DNA from: Chryseobacterium binzhouense
GTDB lineage: Bacteria; Bacteroidota; Bacteroidia; Flavobacteriales; Weeksellaceae
Direction of reading: 5' to 3'
Assembly: GCF_007474545.1 (NCBI RefSeq)
Contig: NZ_VKOG01000001.1
Coordinates: 62,001 to 126,000, forward strand
DNA length: 64,000 nt
In this document: positions 1 through 7,410 of the stretch, piece by piece
How the letters are laid out: each line of letters begins with the position of its first letter
Numbering within the stretch: the first letter of the stretch is position 1
Made by a program: the position numbers and the translations under genes
The notes under the pieces: model-generated
What the model saw: the letters and a program-made list of their open reading frames with translations, nothing else
What the model was told of the DNA's origin: nothing
Databases searched by the model: none

Positions 1-1
1 C

Positions 2-745
2 CTGATGCCGGTTGCCATTGCCAACTATAAACTTTTTCCTAAAAAGCATTTAAAATGGCTCATATTAGCTGCATTTACAGGAAATTTTTTTCCGATGTTC
101 TTATTTCCGATGGCAGAAAAGGAAATCAGCAGCAGCATTGCAGGAATTGTCAATTCTATGATGCCGATATTTGTGATCATCGTGGGTGCACTGGTCTGGA
201 AATTCAGCACTACAAAACGTCAGATTACGGGCGTATTGATAAGCTTTACCGGAGTATGCATTCTTGCTTTCGGAGGAGATGACGGGACAAAATTCAAGAT
301 TTTACCGATTGTATTTCTTCTTTTGGCAACTCTTTGCTACGCAATAAGCACAACAACAGTAAAATCTAAGCTGATGGAAGTGCCTTCTACTATTTTATCA
401 GCATTTGTCTTTTCTTTTGTTTTGTTTTTGCCATCCGTGTTTTCATTATTATCAACAGGCTTTGCATCGCAATTTACCTTCAGTAAGGAAAATATGATCG
501 GAATTGGGTTTGTAAGTCTGCTTTCCGTCTTTGGTACTGGTCTGGCTATGATGATGAATTACCGGCTTCTGAAAGTTTCTACGCCACTTTTTGCTTCAAC
601 AGTCACTTTACTGATGCCTATTGTAGCCATTATCTGGGGAGTTTTGGACGGTGAAAAACTCACCCCGTTTCAATCTTCGGGTGCAGCCGTTATTATTGCA
701 GGTCTTCTTTTTTTAAGATCAAAAACTACCGTTGTAAAGAAATAA
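2..745 (+). CDS. EamA/DMT-family transporter, C-terminal part (cut by window edge)
   Basis: Inner-membrane drug/metabolite-superfamily permease; substrate unknown. About 247 residues are visible with the repeated long hydrophobic helices separated by short loops that are typical of EamA proteins. The C-terminal half repeats the pattern of the N-terminal half and ends in a short basic tail (VVKK). Family members are usually about 290-300 residues with ten helices, and the frame is open to the first base of the window, so one or two N-terminal helices probably lie outside. The first visible ATG at position 5 is therefore probably internal. No partner gene follows; a separate unit begins at 868. 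Confidence 0.8.
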   Translation: MMPVAIANYKLFPKKHLKWLILAAFTGNFFPMFLFPMAEKEISSSIAGIVNSMMPIFVIIVGALVWKFSTTKRQITGVLISFTGVCILAFGGDDGTKFKILPIVFLLLATLCYAISTTTVKSKLMEVPSTILSAFVFSFVLFLPSVFSLLSTGFASQFTFSKENMIGIGFVSLLSVFGTGLAMMMNYRLLKVSTPLFASTVTLLMPIVAIIWGVLDGEKLTPFQSSGAAVIIAGLLFLRSKTTVVKK

Positions 746-867
746 TCTTTTTGCATGATCTTCATTTTAAATGAATGAAAAAATGATAATCTTCATAGAT
801 TAAAAAAATCTTAAACAAGCGCGGATATTTATTTATTTAATAATTTTGTAACATAAAATTTATAAGA

Positions 868-1752
868 ATGGGGGTTATTCTAAAACCTATTGATATAGTA
901 GATGATATTTCTAAGGAAGACTTCTTGGAGAAATACCTAAAGCCGAGAAAACCGGTGGTCATCAAGAATATGGCAAGGAAGTGGCCGGCTTACCAAAAAT
1001 GGACGATGGATTATATGAAAGAGGTTGTAGGCGACGTTACTGTTCCTCTATATGACAGTTCCAAAGCAGATCCTGCCGCTCCGATTAATGCTCCTACTTC
1101 AGAAATGAAATTTGCAGATTATATAGATCTGATTCAAAGAGAGCCTACCGATCTAAGAATCTTCTTCTTCGATCCTATCAAAAAAGCTAACAGACTTCTG
1201 GATGATTATATTTCACCTAAAGAATTGATGGGAGGTTTTCTGGACAAATTTCCTTCTATGTTTTTTGGAGGGAAAGGCTCTGTTACATTTCTGCATTATG
1301 ATATAGATTTAGCACATATCTTCCATACTCATTTTAACGGACGAAAACACATTCTGCTTTTTGATTATAAGTGGAAAGACAGACTATACAAATTACCGTA
1401 TGCAACTTATGCCTTGGAGGATTTTGATATTTCAAATCCTGATTTTGAAAAATTTCCGGCATTGGACGGAGTTGAAGGGATAGAATGCTTTTTGGAGCAT
1501 GGCGACACGCTGTTTATGCCGACAGGATGGTGGCACTGGATGAAATATTTAGACGGCAGCTTCTCTATTTCTCTTCGTGCATGGGATAAATCCTGGGCAG
1601 TAAAGACCAAATCTCTTTACAATCTGACAATTCAGAGGAATCTTGATAATTTTATGAAAGCAAGATTTAAGAAAAAATACATGGACTGGAAAGAGAAAAA
1701 AGCTATTGAAAGAGCCAATTATGCCTTAAAAAAAGGCTTACCCAGAAAATAA
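868..1752 (+). CDS. Cupin-like (JmjC/cupin_8-type) protein, putative Fe(II)/2OG oxygenase
   Basis: A 294-residue soluble protein of the bacterial cupin-like/JmjC class. The early segment RKPVVIKNMARKWPA is the typical entry to this fold. A metal-binding HxD pair is visible at H143/D145 (LHYDID), and the distal histidine at about H223 sits in TGWWHW after GDTLFMP, the usual order of the Fe(II) facial triad. Relatives hydroxylate proteins or small molecules using 2-oxoglutarate, but the substrate here cannot be inferred. The C-terminus is lysine-rich. It is monocistronic, with a hairpin terminator just after the stop. Family call is firm; catalytic activity is inferred. Confidence 0.8.
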   Translation: MGVILKPIDIVDDISKEDFLEKYLKPRKPVVIKNMARKWPAYQKWTMDYMKEVVGDVTVPLYDSSKADPAAPINAPTSEMKFADYIDLIQREPTDLRIFFFDPIKKANRLLDDYISPKELMGGFLDKFPSMFFGGKGSVTFLHYDIDLAHIFHTHFNGRKHILLFDYKWKDRLYKLPYATYALEDFDISNPDFEKFPALDGVEGIECFLEHGDTLFMPTGWWHWMKYLDGSFSISLRAWDKSWAVKTKSLYNLTIQRNLDNFMKARFKKKYMDWKEKKAIERANYALKKGLPRK

Positions 1753-1770
1753 TATTTAGAAATAATAAAT

Positions 1771-1798
1771 AAACCCGAAACATTCTTCGGGTTATTTT
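1771..1798 (+). terminator. Intrinsic terminator after the cupin-like gene
   Basis: Stem AACCCGAA / TTCGGGTT (1772-1779 with 1786-1793), 6-nt loop, followed by TATTTTG. The remaining sequence up to 2111 is AT-rich; I see no gene or clear repeat in it. Confidence 0.75.
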
Positions 1799-2111
1799 GT
1801 AATATCTTTACCAATGTTCTCCTGAGTAAATACTCTTGAGCAATTCTAAAAACTAAAATCATTGATAAAGCTGAGGGAAATTACAATGTCATCGGAACTC
1901 AAATGTTCTTCCAAATTTGATTAATAAAGTTCTTTTCATGGAAATTGTTTTCAGAATCATTTCAAATTTAATAAAATAATTTCAATATATGTGGTATTTC
2001 AGCAAATATTTAACGAATACTTTATATAGAATTAATTTCAATATCACATTTATTCTTTCTTTATACCATTCTGATAGTTATTATTAATTACTCTAAGCAA
2101 ATGAAAATTTG

Positions 2112-2119
2112 TAAATTTG
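2112..2119 (+). promoter_or_regulatory. -7 promoter box of the bacilliredoxin gene
   Basis: TAAATTTG matches the Bacteroidota -7 consensus TAnnTTTG and lies 21 nt before the ATG at 2141. I see no clear -33 TTG element at the right spacing. Confidence 0.5.
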
Positions 2120-2140
2120 CAGTAATAAAACTTATAAAAA

Positions 2141-2551
2141 ATGTATCCAACAGATTTAGTAATGCCGATGAAGGCTGAACTTACAGATAAAGGTTTTGAA
2201 GATTTGGCAACACCGGCACAGGTAGAAGATGCCTTAAAAAAAACAGGGACTACCCTTTTGGTTATCAATTCCGTATGCGGTTGTGCAGCTGGAGCAGCAA
2301 GACCCGGAGTTGTATATTCTTTAACAGGAGATAAAAAACCCGATCATTTAACGACCGTTTTTGCCGGTTATGATACGGAAGCCGTTGCAGAGGCAAGAAA
2401 ACACCTGGCTCCGTTTCCTCCAAGTTCTCCATGTGTAGCTCTTTTCAAGGATGGTGAGTTGGTTCACATGCTGGAAAGACACCATATTGAAGGGAATCCT
2501 GCCGGAGCAATTGCAGCCAATCTTCAGGCAGCTTATGATGAGTACTGTTAA
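2141..2551 (+). CDS. BrxA/BrxB-family bacilliredoxin (YphP/YqiW-like)
   Basis: A 136-residue thioredoxin-fold protein. The hallmark CGC motif is at residues 46-48 (NSVCGCAAG), followed by the family's ARPG stretch and the conserved PPSSPC segment; the last residue is also cysteine. In Firmicutes these proteins remove bacillithiol from proteins, and several Bacteroidota carry homologues. Whether this organism makes bacillithiol cannot be seen here. Length matches the family. The gene has its own promoter box and terminator, so it is monocistronic. Confidence 0.88.
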   Translation: MYPTDLVMPMKAELTDKGFEDLATPAQVEDALKKTGTTLLVINSVCGCAAGAARPGVVYSLTGDKKPDHLTTVFAGYDTEAVAEARKHLAPFPPSSPCVALFKDGELVHMLERHHIEGNPAGAIAANLQAAYDEYC

Positions 2552-2571
2552 AATTAACCCTTGAAATAATC

Positions 2572-2603
2572 AAACCGTTACAAAATTTGTAGCGGTTTTT
2601 TTG
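2572..2603 (+). terminator. Intrinsic terminator after the bacilliredoxin gene
   Basis: Stem AAACCGtTAC / GTaGCGGTTT with one mismatch around an AT loop, followed by seven T residues. Confidence 0.8.
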
Positions 2604-2635
2604 TTGAAATCATGCTCAGGAAATTCAAATATTAT

Positions 2636-2643
2636 TATATTTG
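2636..2643 (+). promoter_or_regulatory. -7 promoter box of the GH3-like gene, deciding its start
   Basis: TATATTTG matches TAnnTTTG. It ends only 5 nt before the ATG at 2649. This rules out the longer frame that begins at 2601 upstream of the promoter, and predicts a nearly leaderless mRNA. Confidence 0.55.
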
Positions 2644-2648
2644 TCCTA

Positions 2649-4169
2649 ATGGCAACCAAAGCACTTTTTAACACCGTCGTCAACTGGTTTATTCGTCAGA
2701 GAATAGATCAGATCCAAAATTTCATGAAATATCCTGTTGAAACCCAAAACGGAATATTGTTTTCGCAATTATTTCATGCAGAAGATACGGAATACGGTAA
2801 AAAATACGGTTTCAATTCTATTTCCAGCTATCAGGATTTTATCAGCAAAGTTCCGGTTGTCGCTTATGAAGACTTTGAGTCCTATATAGAAAAAGCCAGA
2901 CAAGGACAAAAAGATGTAAGCTGGCCTGGATACATTAAGCATTTTGCAAAATCTTCGGGAACAACAAATGCAAAAAGCAAATTCATCCCCATCTCTTCCG
3001 AAAGTCTTGAATACTGCCATTTAAAAGCAGGAAAGGACATGGTTTCCATTTACGCAAACAATCATCCCGAAAATCAGCTTTTCACTAACAAAAACTTACG
3101 TCTAGGCGGAAGCTCTGAGCTATACGCAGACTTCAACACAAAATTTGGTGATCTTTCGGCAATTTTGATCGACAACCTTCCTTTCTGGGTAGAAATTACC
3201 ACCACTCCGAGCAAAAAAGTTTCGCTCATGGGAGAATGGGAAAGCAAGCTGAAAGCTATTGTTGCAGAAGTGAAAAATGAAGATGTAGGAAGCATTCTGG
3301 GAGTTCCCAGCTGGATGATGGTACTTTTACAAAGAGTACTGAAGGAAACCGATGCCAACAGCGTTTCTGAACTCTGGCCCAATCTTGAAGTATTTTTCCA
3401 TGGTGGAATCAGTTTCAAACCATACAGGGAACAGTATAAACCGATTATCGGAAAAGATATTAACTATTATGAAATCTACAATGCTTCCGAAGGCTTCTTT
3501 GGAATTCAGGACAGATCGAATAGTGACGAAATGCTTCTGATGCTGGATTACGGAATTTTTTATGAATTTATTCCTATGGATCAGTTCCACCGTTCTAATC
3601 CTAAAGTGGTATCTCTGGAAGATGTGGAAATCGGGAAAAATTACGCTATGGTAATTACCACTAATGGCGGGCTTTGGCGATATCTAATCGGAGACACTGT
3701 TATTTTTACTTCTCTGGATCCTTTCAGAATAAAAATTACAGGAAGAACGAAACATTACATCAACGCTTTTGGTGAAGAACTGATGATTACCAATGTAGAA
3801 TCGGCTCTTACAAAAGCATGTGAGGAAACCAATTCTTCTGTAACCGATTTTACCGGTGCTCCTATTTTCATGAAAGAAAATGAAAGCGGCGCACACGAAT
3901 GGATCTTTGAATTTAGCAAAGCACCCGAAAATCTAGATGAGTTCACAGATATTTTTGACCGTCATTTAAAATCCATAAATTCTGATTACGAAGCTAAAAG
4001 ATATAACAATATCACGTTGAGAAAGCCCGTAGTTCACATAGCAAGACCCCATCTTTTCTATTGCTGGCTGGAATCTAAAGGAAAACTGGGCGGACAGAAC
4101 AAAGTTCCCCGTTTAAGCAATGACAGAGAATATATTGACCCTCTTCTTGAGCTTAATCAGCAACAATAA
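2649..4169 (+). CDS. GH3 auxin-responsive-promoter-family protein
   Basis: A 506-residue member of the bacterial GH3 branch of the ANL adenylate-forming superfamily. Plant members conjugate amino acids to acyl hormones; the bacterial substrate is unknown. Visible family features are the nucleotide-binding loop KSSGTTNAKSKFIP near residue 100, EIYNASEGFFGIQ in the middle, and LWRYLIGDTVIFTS followed by KITGRTKHYINAFGEEL, the hinge before the C-terminal lid. I chose the ATG at 2649 because a promoter box ends 5 nt upstream. Its stop codon directly abuts the stop of the convergent menD, with no terminator between them. Confidence 0.82.
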   Translation: MATKALFNTVVNWFIRQRIDQIQNFMKYPVETQNGILFSQLFHAEDTEYGKKYGFNSISSYQDFISKVPVVAYEDFESYIEKARQGQKDVSWPGYIKHFAKSSGTTNAKSKFIPISSESLEYCHLKAGKDMVSIYANNHPENQLFTNKNLRLGGSSELYADFNTKFGDLSAILIDNLPFWVEITTTPSKKVSLMGEWESKLKAIVAEVKNEDVGSILGVPSWMMVLLQRVLKETDANSVSELWPNLEVFFHGGISFKPYREQYKPIIGKDINYYEIYNASEGFFGIQDRSNSDEMLLMLDYGIFYEFIPMDQFHRSNPKVVSLEDVEIGKNYAMVITTNGGLWRYLIGDTVIFTSLDPFRIKITGRTKHYINAFGEELMITNVESALTKACEETNSSVTDFTGAPIFMKENESGAHEWIFEFSKAPENLDEFTDIFDRHLKSINSDYEAKRYNNITLRKPVVHIARPHLFYCWLESKGKLGGQNKVPRLSNDREYIDPLLELNQQQ

Positions 4170-5846
4170 TTACATATCTTTCAGGAAGTTGAAGTAAGCT
4201 TTCTGTGTATCTGCATTCGTTTTGCCCTGGGTATTAACTTCCAATATCTTAGGCTGAACGTCGGGCTTGAAAAAGTTTCCCAAAACACGATCAAGCGTTC
4301 CGTCATCATCTACTTTCACATAAGAAAAACCAAAATGTTTTGCTAAAAACTCAGCATTCTTCTGATGTTTGGTAGAAATAAATTCATCTACCGTATTGGA
4401 ATTGGCATTTCCGGGACCAGGGATTATTTTGAAAATATTTCCTTCTCCGTTATTAAAAATGATAATTCTTGTAAATGGCGGAATGTATTGATTCCAAAGA
4501 CCATTAATATCATAGAAAAAGCTTAAATCTCCCGTCACCAGCAAAGTTGGGTTCGGATTTTTTATGGCAAAACCCATGGCGGTTGATGTGGATCCGTCGA
4601 TTCCGCTTGTCCCTCTGTTGCAGTACATCTTTCTTTTTCCAAAATCAAATAACTGAGCATACCGTATTGCCGAACTGTTGCTGAAATGCAGGTTATAATT
4701 CTCCGGAACACTTTCTGAAATTCTGTTGAAAAAATAAAAATCTGAAAATTCAATCAAATTTAAAAACTTACGATGTTTTTTATCTTTTTTATCTCTTAAT
4801 ACATCCCAAAGGTTATAAAAAGGTCTTGGTTCAAGATTAATAAAGTTCAGCAGTTTTGAAAAGAAATTTTCAGGTTTGGTTTCAATTTTCTGCGTCAGAG
4901 AAAAATAAGTATCCGGCTGCCATATTTCATCAAGATGCCAATGCTGTTTGGGGTTTGCAGATCTCAGAAATTGCTTTATTTTTTTGGAAACTACATTTTG
5001 TCCTACCGTGATAAGCAAATCCGGAGCATAGGTTTTAAAATCCTGCTCTGTGAAACCAAAAATATAACGGTCGATATGCCTGAAAAACTTTTCGTGATAA
5101 AGATTAGAATTGGCTTCCGATAAAACCACCACAGAATGATTTTTCACCAATTGCGACAGCTGATTTTCAAGTTCCGCACTATAATCTCTAGTCCCCACTA
5201 AAATCATGATACGCTGTGAGGTGTTCCAATCTGCGATAAGACCTGAGGGAATTTCATATTCTTTTTGCTTAATGGTTTTCTCTACCACCGGAAAAGTCGG
5301 AAGTTCTGAAACCAAATCATATAAAGGCTCTTCCAACGGAATATTGATATGAACCGGACCTCTTTTTTCAAAACAAAGCTCAATAGCTTTTTTAATAATT
5401 TCTGAATTGATCTCTTCTGCATTGTCTTTGGAGTCTTCTACCAACTGAAAATCTCCGCATGAATGCTGCTGAAAAAGATTGTTTTGGCGAATGGTCTGTC
5501 CATCAAAAAGGTCTACATAATCTGTAGGACGGTCTGCCGTGAAAATCAGCAGCGGAATATTAGAATAAAAAGCTTCTGTAACCGCAGGATAATAATTTGT
5601 TGCCGCAGAACCGCTTGTGCAGGTAATTGCGACTGGTTTTTTCTCACTCATTGCCATCCCAAGAGCAACAAATGCCGCACTTCTCTCGTCAACAATACTG
5701 TAACAGTTGAAATCATCCATCTCTGAAAAATGAATTGCCAATGGAGCATTTCTGGATCCCGGAGAAATAACAACATCTAAAATGCCATATTGCTGAAGAA
5801 GATTGGCAAGCACCTGAATACTTCGCTTGGAAGAATATTTTTTCAT
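4170..5846 (-). CDS. menD: MenD, SEPHCHC synthase (menaquinone biosynthesis)
   Basis: Thiamin-diphosphate enzyme joining 2-oxoglutarate and isochorismate to give 2-succinyl-5-enolpyruvyl-6-hydroxy-3-cyclohexene-1-carboxylate in menaquinone synthesis. The 558-residue length fits. The N-terminal VISPGSRNAPL and VDERSAAFVALGMA are MenD signatures, and VTGDLSFFYDINGLWN near residue 440 is the ThDP/Mg-binding GD...N motif. No other men genes are in the window. The start is supported by a -7 box 4 nt upstream. Its stop codon abuts that of the convergent GH3 gene. Confidence 0.95.
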   Translation of the reverse strand: MKKYSSKRSIQVLANLLQQYGILDVVISPGSRNAPLAIHFSEMDDFNCYSIVDERSAAFVALGMAMSEKKPVAITCTSGSAATNYYPAVTEAFYSNIPLLIFTADRPTDYVDLFDGQTIRQNNLFQQHSCGDFQLVEDSKDNAEEINSEIIKKAIELCFEKRGPVHINIPLEEPLYDLVSELPTFPVVEKTIKQKEYEIPSGLIADWNTSQRIMILVGTRDYSAELENQLSQLVKNHSVVVLSEANSNLYHEKFFRHIDRYIFGFTEQDFKTYAPDLLITVGQNVVSKKIKQFLRSANPKQHWHLDEIWQPDTYFSLTQKIETKPENFFSKLLNFINLEPRPFYNLWDVLRDKKDKKHRKFLNLIEFSDFYFFNRISESVPENYNLHFSNSSAIRYAQLFDFGKRKMYCNRGTSGIDGSTSTAMGFAIKNPNPTLLVTGDLSFFYDINGLWNQYIPPFTRIIIFNNGEGNIFKIIPGPGNANSNTVDEFISTKHQKNAEFLAKHFGFSYVKVDDDGTLDRVLGNFFKPDVQPKILEVNTQGKTNADTQKAYFNFLKDM

Positions 5847-5850
5847 AAAG

Positions 5851-5858
5851 CAAATTTA
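5851..5858 (-). promoter_or_regulatory. -7 promoter box of menD
   Basis: The minus strand reads TAAATTTG, then CTTT, then ATG. At this spacing the transcript would start at or just before the start codon, i.e. leaderless or nearly so. Confidence 0.5.
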
Positions 5859-5933
5859 ACTTATAAATACCTAATTCTAAAATGATTTAATTCAAAAAAA
5901 CTGTAAATTAGCCCCACGTAAAATTTCTATAAA

Positions 5934-6884
5934 ATGGATAAAATACCTAGTGTAGACCTGCGTGATTTCCTTTCGGACAACCCGGAACGCAAACAGAAAT
6001 TTGTAAATGAAATCGGAAAAGCTTATGAAGAAATTGGCTTTGTTGCCTTAAAGGGACATTTCCTGGATGATAAGCTTGTGAGTGAATTGTATGGTGAGGT
6101 GAAAAACTTTTTTGATCTTCCCGTGGAAACCAAACAAAAGTATGAGATTCCCGGAATTGGAGGACAAAGAGGCTACGTCGGTTTCGGAAAAGAAACTGCA
6201 AAAGGATTTAAAAAAGGAGATTTGAAAGAGTTTTGGCATTTCGGACAGTATGTTTCGGATGATTCAAAATACAAAAGCAAATATCCCGATAACGTCATCG
6301 TTGAAGAACTTCCAAAATTCAACGAAGTAGGAAAAGAAACCTACCAGATGCTCGAAAAAACAGGAAAATATGTTTTAAGAGCCTTAGCTTTATACCTTGG
6401 TCTTGATGAGTTCTATTTTGATGATAAAATTGCAGAAGGAAATTCTATTTTAAGACCTATTCATTACCCGCCAATTACTGAAGAGCCAGATGATGCGGTA
6501 AGAGCTGCAGCGCATGGCGACATCAATCTGATTACCCTTCTAATGGGTTCTCAAGGAAAAGGTCTTCAGGTTCAAAACCATAAAGGAGAATGGATTGATG
6601 CGATTGCAGAACCTGATGAATTGATGATTAACGTTGGAGATATGTTATCCAGACATACCAATAATAAATTGAAATCTACGATTCACAGAGTGGTAAATCC
6701 GCCTAGAGAATTATGGGGAACTTCAAGATATTCTATCCCATTCTTTATGCATCCTGTAAGCGAAATGTCGCTGAATGCACTGGAAAACTGTGTAGATGAA
6801 AATCATCCTAAATTATATGAGGACACAACTGCAGGAGAGTTTTTACATGAAAGATTAATAGAATTAGGATTAATTAAAAAATAA
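5934..6884 (+). CDS. Isopenicillin N synthase-family 2OG-Fe(II) oxygenase
   Basis: A 316-residue oxygenase of the 2-oxoglutarate/Fe(II) superfamily. The N-terminal half (IPSVDLRDF, then YEEIGFVALKGH) is the DIOX_N-type segment. The Fe triad is visible as H194xD196 (AAHGDINLITLL) and H251 (STIHRVVNP), with R265-x-S267 (RYS) ready to bind the cosubstrate carboxylate. All catalytic residues are present, so an active enzyme is expected. The substrate is unknown, and no biosynthetic neighbours hint at beta-lactam or ethylene chemistry. Monocistronic, followed by a strong terminator. An imperfect -7 box (TAAATTAG) precedes it. Confidence 0.88.
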   Translation: MDKIPSVDLRDFLSDNPERKQKFVNEIGKAYEEIGFVALKGHFLDDKLVSELYGEVKNFFDLPVETKQKYEIPGIGGQRGYVGFGKETAKGFKKGDLKEFWHFGQYVSDDSKYKSKYPDNVIVEELPKFNEVGKETYQMLEKTGKYVLRALALYLGLDEFYFDDKIAEGNSILRPIHYPPITEEPDDAVRAAAHGDINLITLLMGSQGKGLQVQNHKGEWIDAIAEPDELMINVGDMLSRHTNNKLKSTIHRVVNPPRELWGTSRYSIPFFMHPVSEMSLNALENCVDENHPKLYEDTTAGEFLHERLIELGLIKK

Positions 6885-6888
6885 TATC

Positions 6889-6915
6889 AACCGGGCTCTA
6901 ACGCTCGGTTTTTTT
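6889..6915 (+). terminator. Intrinsic terminator after the oxygenase gene
   Basis: Eight-base-pair stem AACCGGGC / GCTCGGTT (one G-T pair), short loop, then a T-run. Confidence 0.8.
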
Positions 6916-6969
6916 ATTGGTTAGATCAAAGCTTCTTTAGAGAAAAATGCGAGTTTAATTTTGAACATA

Positions 6970-7000
6970 AAAAAAGACTTACATTACTGTAAGCCTTTTG
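6970..7000 (-). terminator. Intrinsic terminator of the first tRNA-Asn unit
   Basis: On the minus strand, directly after the tRNA: GGCTTACA, GTAA loop, TGTAAGTC, then a run of T. Near-copy of the element at 7225-7256. Confidence 0.75.
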
Positions 7001-7074
7001 CTCCTCCTGCTGGGCTCGAACCAGCGACCCTCTGATTAACAGTCAGATGCTCTAACCAACTGAGCTAAGGAGGA
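7001..7074 (-). tRNA. tRNA-Asn (anticodon GTT)
   Basis: The minus strand folds as a 74-nt tRNA. The acceptor stem pairs TCCTCCT with AGGAGGA and has a G discriminator. The D arm contains AGCTCAGTTGGTTAGAGC, the anticodon arm is CTGACTGTTAATCAG with GTT, and the T arm is GCTGGTTCGAGCCCAGC. No CCA is encoded. The sequence is identical to the copy at 7258-7331. Confidence 0.97.
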
Positions 7075-7096
7075 ATTTCCTATTGTTTTAGTGGTG

Positions 7097-7104
7097 CAAA
7101 TATA
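7097..7104 (-). promoter_or_regulatory. -7 promoter box of the first tRNA-Asn gene
   Basis: TATATTTG on the minus strand, followed by GCACCACT, 22 nt before the mature 5' end. The same arrangement precedes the second copy. Confidence 0.6.
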
Positions 7105-7224
7105 AAATGAAAAACAATATCACGCAAATATTTTTTCTTCAAAATTAACGCAAAGCGTTTATGGTACTAACTTTCAGTAAATTAAATTTTAATATTTATT
7201 GTAATAATCTTTTACAAACAAAAT

Positions 7225-7256
7225 AAAAAAGACTCACATTGCTGTAAGTCTTTTTT
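7225..7256 (-). terminator. Intrinsic terminator of the second tRNA-Asn unit
   Basis: The minus strand reads AAAAAAGACTTACA, GCAA loop, TGTGAGTC, then TTTTTT. One mismatch in the stem. Confidence 0.8.
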
Positions 7257-7257
7257 G

Positions 7258-7331
7258 CTCCTCCTGCTGGGCTCGAACCAGCGACCCTCTGATTAACAGT
7301 CAGATGCTCTAACCAACTGAGCTAAGGAGGA
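7258..7331 (-). tRNA. tRNA-Asn (anticodon GTT), second copy
   Basis: Identical over 74 nt to the copy at 7001-7074, with the same GTT anticodon and G discriminator. The pair sits in tandem, 257 bp apart. Each has its own TATATTTG promoter box and hairpin terminator, so they are separate transcription units rather than one precursor. Confidence 0.97.
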
Positions 7332-7353
7332 ATGTCCTTGTTTTTAAGTGGTG

Positions 7354-7361
7354 CAAATATA
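7354..7361 (-). promoter_or_regulatory. -7 promoter box of the second tRNA-Asn gene
   Basis: TATATTTG on the minus strand, 22 nt before the mature tRNA 5' end, followed by the same GCACCACT as in the other copy. Confidence 0.6.
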
Positions 7362-7410
7362 GGACAGATATTTATACCTCACAAATTTTTACGTGAAAAA
7401 ATTTTAAAAA

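Noticed and set aside
1800-2100. Gene in the 1.8-2.1 kb gap
   Set aside because: No frame with protein-like composition, repeats or RNA gene was seen; it appears to be simple AT-rich spacer.
2601-2648. Longer N-terminus for the GH3-like protein
   Set aside because: The extra 16 codons contain the promoter box and lack family similarity; the ATG at 2649 fits better.
3074-3418. Minus-strand 114-codon frame inside the GH3-like gene
   Set aside because: It lies wholly within a conserved gene on the other strand and has no recognisable protein features or promoter.
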